A DNA stretch of 64,000 nt, from contig NC_003076.8 of assembly GCF_000001735.4 (NCBI RefSeq), positions 19,037,835-19,101,834 of the forward strand. The letters are read 5' to 3'. Both the position numbers and the translations under genes were made by a program. This document shows positions 60,845-64,000 of this stretch, piece by piece. This DNA comes from Arabidopsis thaliana. Its lineage: Eukaryota > Streptophyta > Magnoliopsida > Brassicales > Brassicaceae. Each line of letters opens with the position of its first letter. Positions within the stretch are counted from its first letter, which is position 1. The notes under the pieces are model-generated. The model was not told where the DNA came from. It searched no databases and worked only from the letters and a program-made list of their open reading frames with translations.

Positions 60845-61735
60845 TAACGTCTTCTTCTTCGAGAAACAAATTCTCTTGTAAATAAGATCGATTTTGATCG
60901 TCTTTTATATTATAATACCGACGCATTTCTTCGTCGACATTATTATATACCTTTATCTGTTTTTTCTTTTGTTTAATACATATTGTAATGAAATTCGTAT
61001 TTAGTCCTTATATTAGTATTTTCATTGAAACAATTACCCCTACTATTTATATATTTAAAATAAAACCGCATTCTTGAAATTAATTGTTACTTCAATAGTT
61101 CGGATTTGATTAGTTAATTAAACAAAATGTAAAATTATTTTACTTTTAACAAAGCAAACTTACTATTTTTTGTATAAAAAATGTATTTTAGGTTCGATAT
61201 CTTTATCAAATTTGTAAAATATTTTTAATTAATCGGCATAAACAACAGTTAGACAAATTGTTATATTCGATTTATTTACACACATGTAAATATTATTTTC
61301 TATATGTTTTATAAATCCTAGTAAAATAAATTAATATTTAGAAAATCGACATTCTTCTCATTGAAATAAGATAGTTGCAAAACATGGATTTTTTTTTATT
61401 TTTTTTTTGCTTTACATCAAATTATTTTTTAATTTTTGTCACCAAGATCTTCCTCACAAATCCATAAAAGACCACAAAATATTATTTTTTCCTCTTTAAC
61501 TAGAACATGATTTTCAATTCAACTTTTTTATTTTGTGGTTTTTTAATCAAATTTCATGAGCTAAACAAATTCTCTTGTAAATAAGATCATGATTTTATCA
61601 AACATTATGTTTTTAACAAAAGTTAGAGGAAGAAAAGTATTGACTGAAAAGATGAGGGATGAAATTGATATTATGGAAATATGGATACTGATATGAAAAT
61701 TCCCAATGATGAATTCATTTATAGCCGTTGGATCG

Positions 61736-61860
61736 ATCGGATAAGATGGGAAAGACAAAAACGAGTGGCATCAGGTAGACAAAACATAAGAAGAAGACCG
61801 AGAGTTCTTGGGACCCATGCTTGTAATAATGCCACGTGTCAGATAAAGATAAGGTGGAAG
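61736..61860 (+). promoter_or_regulatory. G-box / GATA (I-box) cluster
   Basis: ggataagatggg (61739), then gccacgtgtcagataaagat (61831) with two more GATAA motifs, then ctacgtgtta (61877). G-box plus I-box combinations are typical light-regulated promoter modules. The gene they would serve is not in view; the nearest start in the window is LON2 at 60844. Confidence 0.35.
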
Positions 61861-62547
61861 CTGGGGCTTAAATGTCTACGTGTTATATCCACAGCTACTC
61901 CCTACGGTATTCCGTATACATACGCGTCCAGGTATTTTTTATACTACTATTTTCGCATTTTATCTTTTATATGCATGTACGGTTACTGATTTATTTTATT
62001 TTTTAATTCATGGAATTCAGACTTATACATGAATAAAATGGGTGACGAAAATCTTATTCCTGTGATTTTCGTATGTCGACCACGAGAGAAAATAAAAGAA
62101 AAAACAAATTGGGCCTTTCTGAAACAATGAGACTAAGGCCCATTACATTACCCAATCAGGTAATCATAGAGGGAAATGCAATATATGTGTTATTAGGCTC
62201 TAGTGATTTCACTGCGTGAACTGAGTTGATCCATTATCCCATCTTAGCATTCAATAAACAAAGCAACTTTTTGAAGATGCAGCATCTTTCTAGATTAGAG
62301 AAGTTCATATAGAAACAAAACACTAATTAGAAAATGTGTCTATAACAGAGCATTAGAGAGATATCTCTTCTCAAAAAGACCAGTGACTTGATTAGCAACA
62401 CCCACATAATTACTTGTCCTGGAGGAATCCTCATTAAAGGAATAGATGATCAAACAAAAATGAGAGGGAATGAAGATTGCAAGAAAAAACAGATTAACGA
62501 TCTCTCTTCACGTGTCACTTATAACCTTTTCTTTACCAAAAATCAAC

Positions 62548-62549
<2 letters not shown>

Positions 62550-62585
<36 letters not shown>
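62550..62585 (+). repeat. Long poly(A) run
   Basis: About 36 A's followed by gaggatgat. No flanking duplication is visible, so slippage expansion is as likely as an old retroposon tail. Confidence 0.6.
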
Positions 62586-62590
<5 letters not shown>

Positions 62591-62944
62591 TGATATTTTA
62601 CTTATTCATTCCACATAACAGTATATCGTGCTATAACCACATTTAGTGGAATTAATGGTCATTGACCTAATATTCTCTCAATTTATAGCGACACACCAAA
62701 TTATCCTTTTTTAATCTTTTAGATTTCTTCATGGTGCTGATTTTTAGTTCACTTTTATCCATAAGTTACTACTAAATTTTTCTGTTCTACGTACAAATGA
62801 CACATAAGATTGATAAGCTTTTAGATTTATAGAAAGATGATACTTGCATCGTCAATATGGGAGGAGCAATGACTAATCGATGTAAATCCGACATCTTCTA
62901 ATTTTTCGTCTAAATAAATTATTGCATTTTGATGTTTTTTTAGA

Positions 62945-63105
62945 TTAGGAAAAAAAAAACCAAACTTTTGGTCCCTAATTTTCTCGAGATGTCCATAACA
63001 AGTTAAATCAGCCCTCTTCCCACCGTTGAGATTCAAACTCACGTACGATATTGAAGAACTTTTTCTCTAGGCGATCCCCAATTCAGCTACTTGAGGGGTT
63101 ATAAT
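62945..63105 (-). mobile_element. Decayed tRNA-derived SINE
   Basis: The minus-strand head has an exact box A, TAGCTGAATTGG (complement of 63078-63089), and a box B-like GAGTTTGAATCTC (63028-63040), 38 bases apart. A T-run near 62935-62941 would be the tail. Flanks ttttgatg and ctttgacg are only an approximate target duplication. Confidence 0.55.
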
Positions 63106-64000
63106 TACTTTGACGTTTCTTGTTTGATTAACCCATAATTTGTTGTTAAAGCTTGTTGGATTTAAATTATTTTGGCCATACCCTAAAATATGGTTGGTCC
63201 TTGGTCCCCCTCATAAAAGGTTACAAGAATTTAAAGAGAAGTAGAGGATGGATTGATGGTTGAGAGAATCTAACAATAACAACAACAAATAGTATTCTTA
63301 TTTAATGGTTTTCCTTCTTTGCCTTATCAAACCCCATCTTCAAACTTCTCCTTTTATTTTCCACCAATATCACCTTTCGTTTTTTGTTGAAGATTTGGTA
63401 TAGATATTTCAAATCTTACATTATACTTTTTATATGGTACATAACAAAGTATAAATGTATTCTAGTGGTTTTATTGGGTCTATTGATATGGATGAGCAAC
63501 TTCAGTGGACATATTAGTTAAAGATGCTTTATTTATGATTTGTTTTATGCCAAATGCGATAACACATGTTATGAAATGTTGTTTTTGTTGTTAAAATGAG
63601 GAATTTAAATTAGTGACAACGTTTTTACACCCGAAACCCAAATTTAATACAAAAGTTGAACAAAATGAGGAATAACCATACCAGGCAAAAAAAACAAAAA
63701 TGTTAGTGATTTTATATTTATATATCTATATATACATTTTTGCAACCATTTTGTGAAATAAATCAAGTAGTTCGGACTTATTTACAATGGCTACCACTGG
63801 ATTTTAATATTTGTTTTTGATAATTAAAAAAAAAATATTCGAAATAAATATTTGACATTTAACAATCTTCCCTAAATCTCTCCACATTAGTTACTAAAAT
63901 AAAACTTCCAAAATATTTACTATCATTTAATTACTTCAAAATTATCATTTTTGATATTGCTTTTCTCCATGACTATAACAATTCGATTATAATCATCAAA
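63106..64000. other. Intergenic, AT-rich
   Basis: No gene, RNA or element recognised to the window end. Confidence 0.5.

Larger units (their letters stand above)
60845..62939. other. Intergenic upstream of LON2
   Basis: LON2 promoter, then AT-rich DNA. A cluster of G-box and GATAAG motifs lies at 61735-61860, and a poly(A) run at about 62550-62585. No gene I can support; a 102-codon ATG frame at 61681-61989 overlaps the motif cluster and looks like chance. Confidence 0.5.

Noticed and set aside
61681-61989. 102-codon ATG frame
   Set aside because: Overlaps a promoter-like motif cluster; translation is low-complexity at the end and resembles no family.
62827-63042. 71-codon minus-strand frame
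   Set aside because: Falls within the decayed SINE; the predicted peptide is a by-product of the element.

Overview
This is nuclear plant DNA. It is AT-rich, its genes have introns with GT-AG borders, and its families are plant families (8-cysteine lipid-transfer proteins, REM/B3 factors, class III peroxidase, invertase/PME inhibitors). The gene order (LTP pair, JMJ13, B3/REM, nMAT2, inhibitor cluster, PER65, UPF1, large glycine-rich membrane protein, mitochondrial ATP synthase delta', LON2) matches what I remember of Arabidopsis thaliana chromosome 5 around At5g46890-At5g47040. That identification is recall plus sequence recognition, not a search. I rebuilt every spliced gene exon by exon. 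The coding sums are exact multiples of three: JMJ13 787 aa, UPF1 1254 aa, the glycine-rich protein 1447 aa, ATP synthase delta' 203 aa, LON2 888 aa.

Layout. 1-2503: the first seven codons of one hybrid proline-rich LTP and a complete tandem copy, both on the minus strand, with a duplicated fossil of the gene's 3' end. 2504-8640: AT-rich intergenic DNA with a SINE flanked by a perfect 12-bp target duplication and a tiny poly(A) insertion. 9054-13046 (+): JMJ13, a JmjN/JmjC histone demethylase whose start codon is the last three bases of an exon. 13769-15366 (-): a two-domain B3/REM gene broken by indels. 15834-18041 (+): nMAT2, a mitochondrial group II intron maturase. 18220-18717: an Emigrant-type MITE. 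18821-30421 (-): eight invertase/PME-inhibitor-like genes. A 2.7-kb tandem duplication lies inside this cluster, and its junction falls within a gene and made a short in-frame chimera. 31337-32341 (-): intronless class III peroxidase. 34175-41022 (+): UPF1, 29 exons. 42715-43594: probable non-autonomous Helitron. 44171-51966 (+): signal-peptide, glycine-rich, multi-pass membrane protein, 21 exons, one GC-AG intron. 52550-54200 (+): ATP synthase delta'. 55522-60844 (-): LON2, ending in the peroxisomal signal SKL. 60845-64000: intergenic, with a second SINE relic and a poly(A) tract.

The genes do not form an operon-like pathway. Most are unrelated housekeeping genes (RNA decay, mitochondrial splicing, ATP synthesis, peroxisomal proteolysis). 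The coherent block is the inhibitor array, whose members also share a short conserved upstream promoter block. I found no previously undescribed multi-gene system. The most novel observations are the chimeric inhibitor at the duplication junction, the shared promoter block, the five poly(A)-tailed micro-insertions with target duplications, and the decay pattern of the REM gene.
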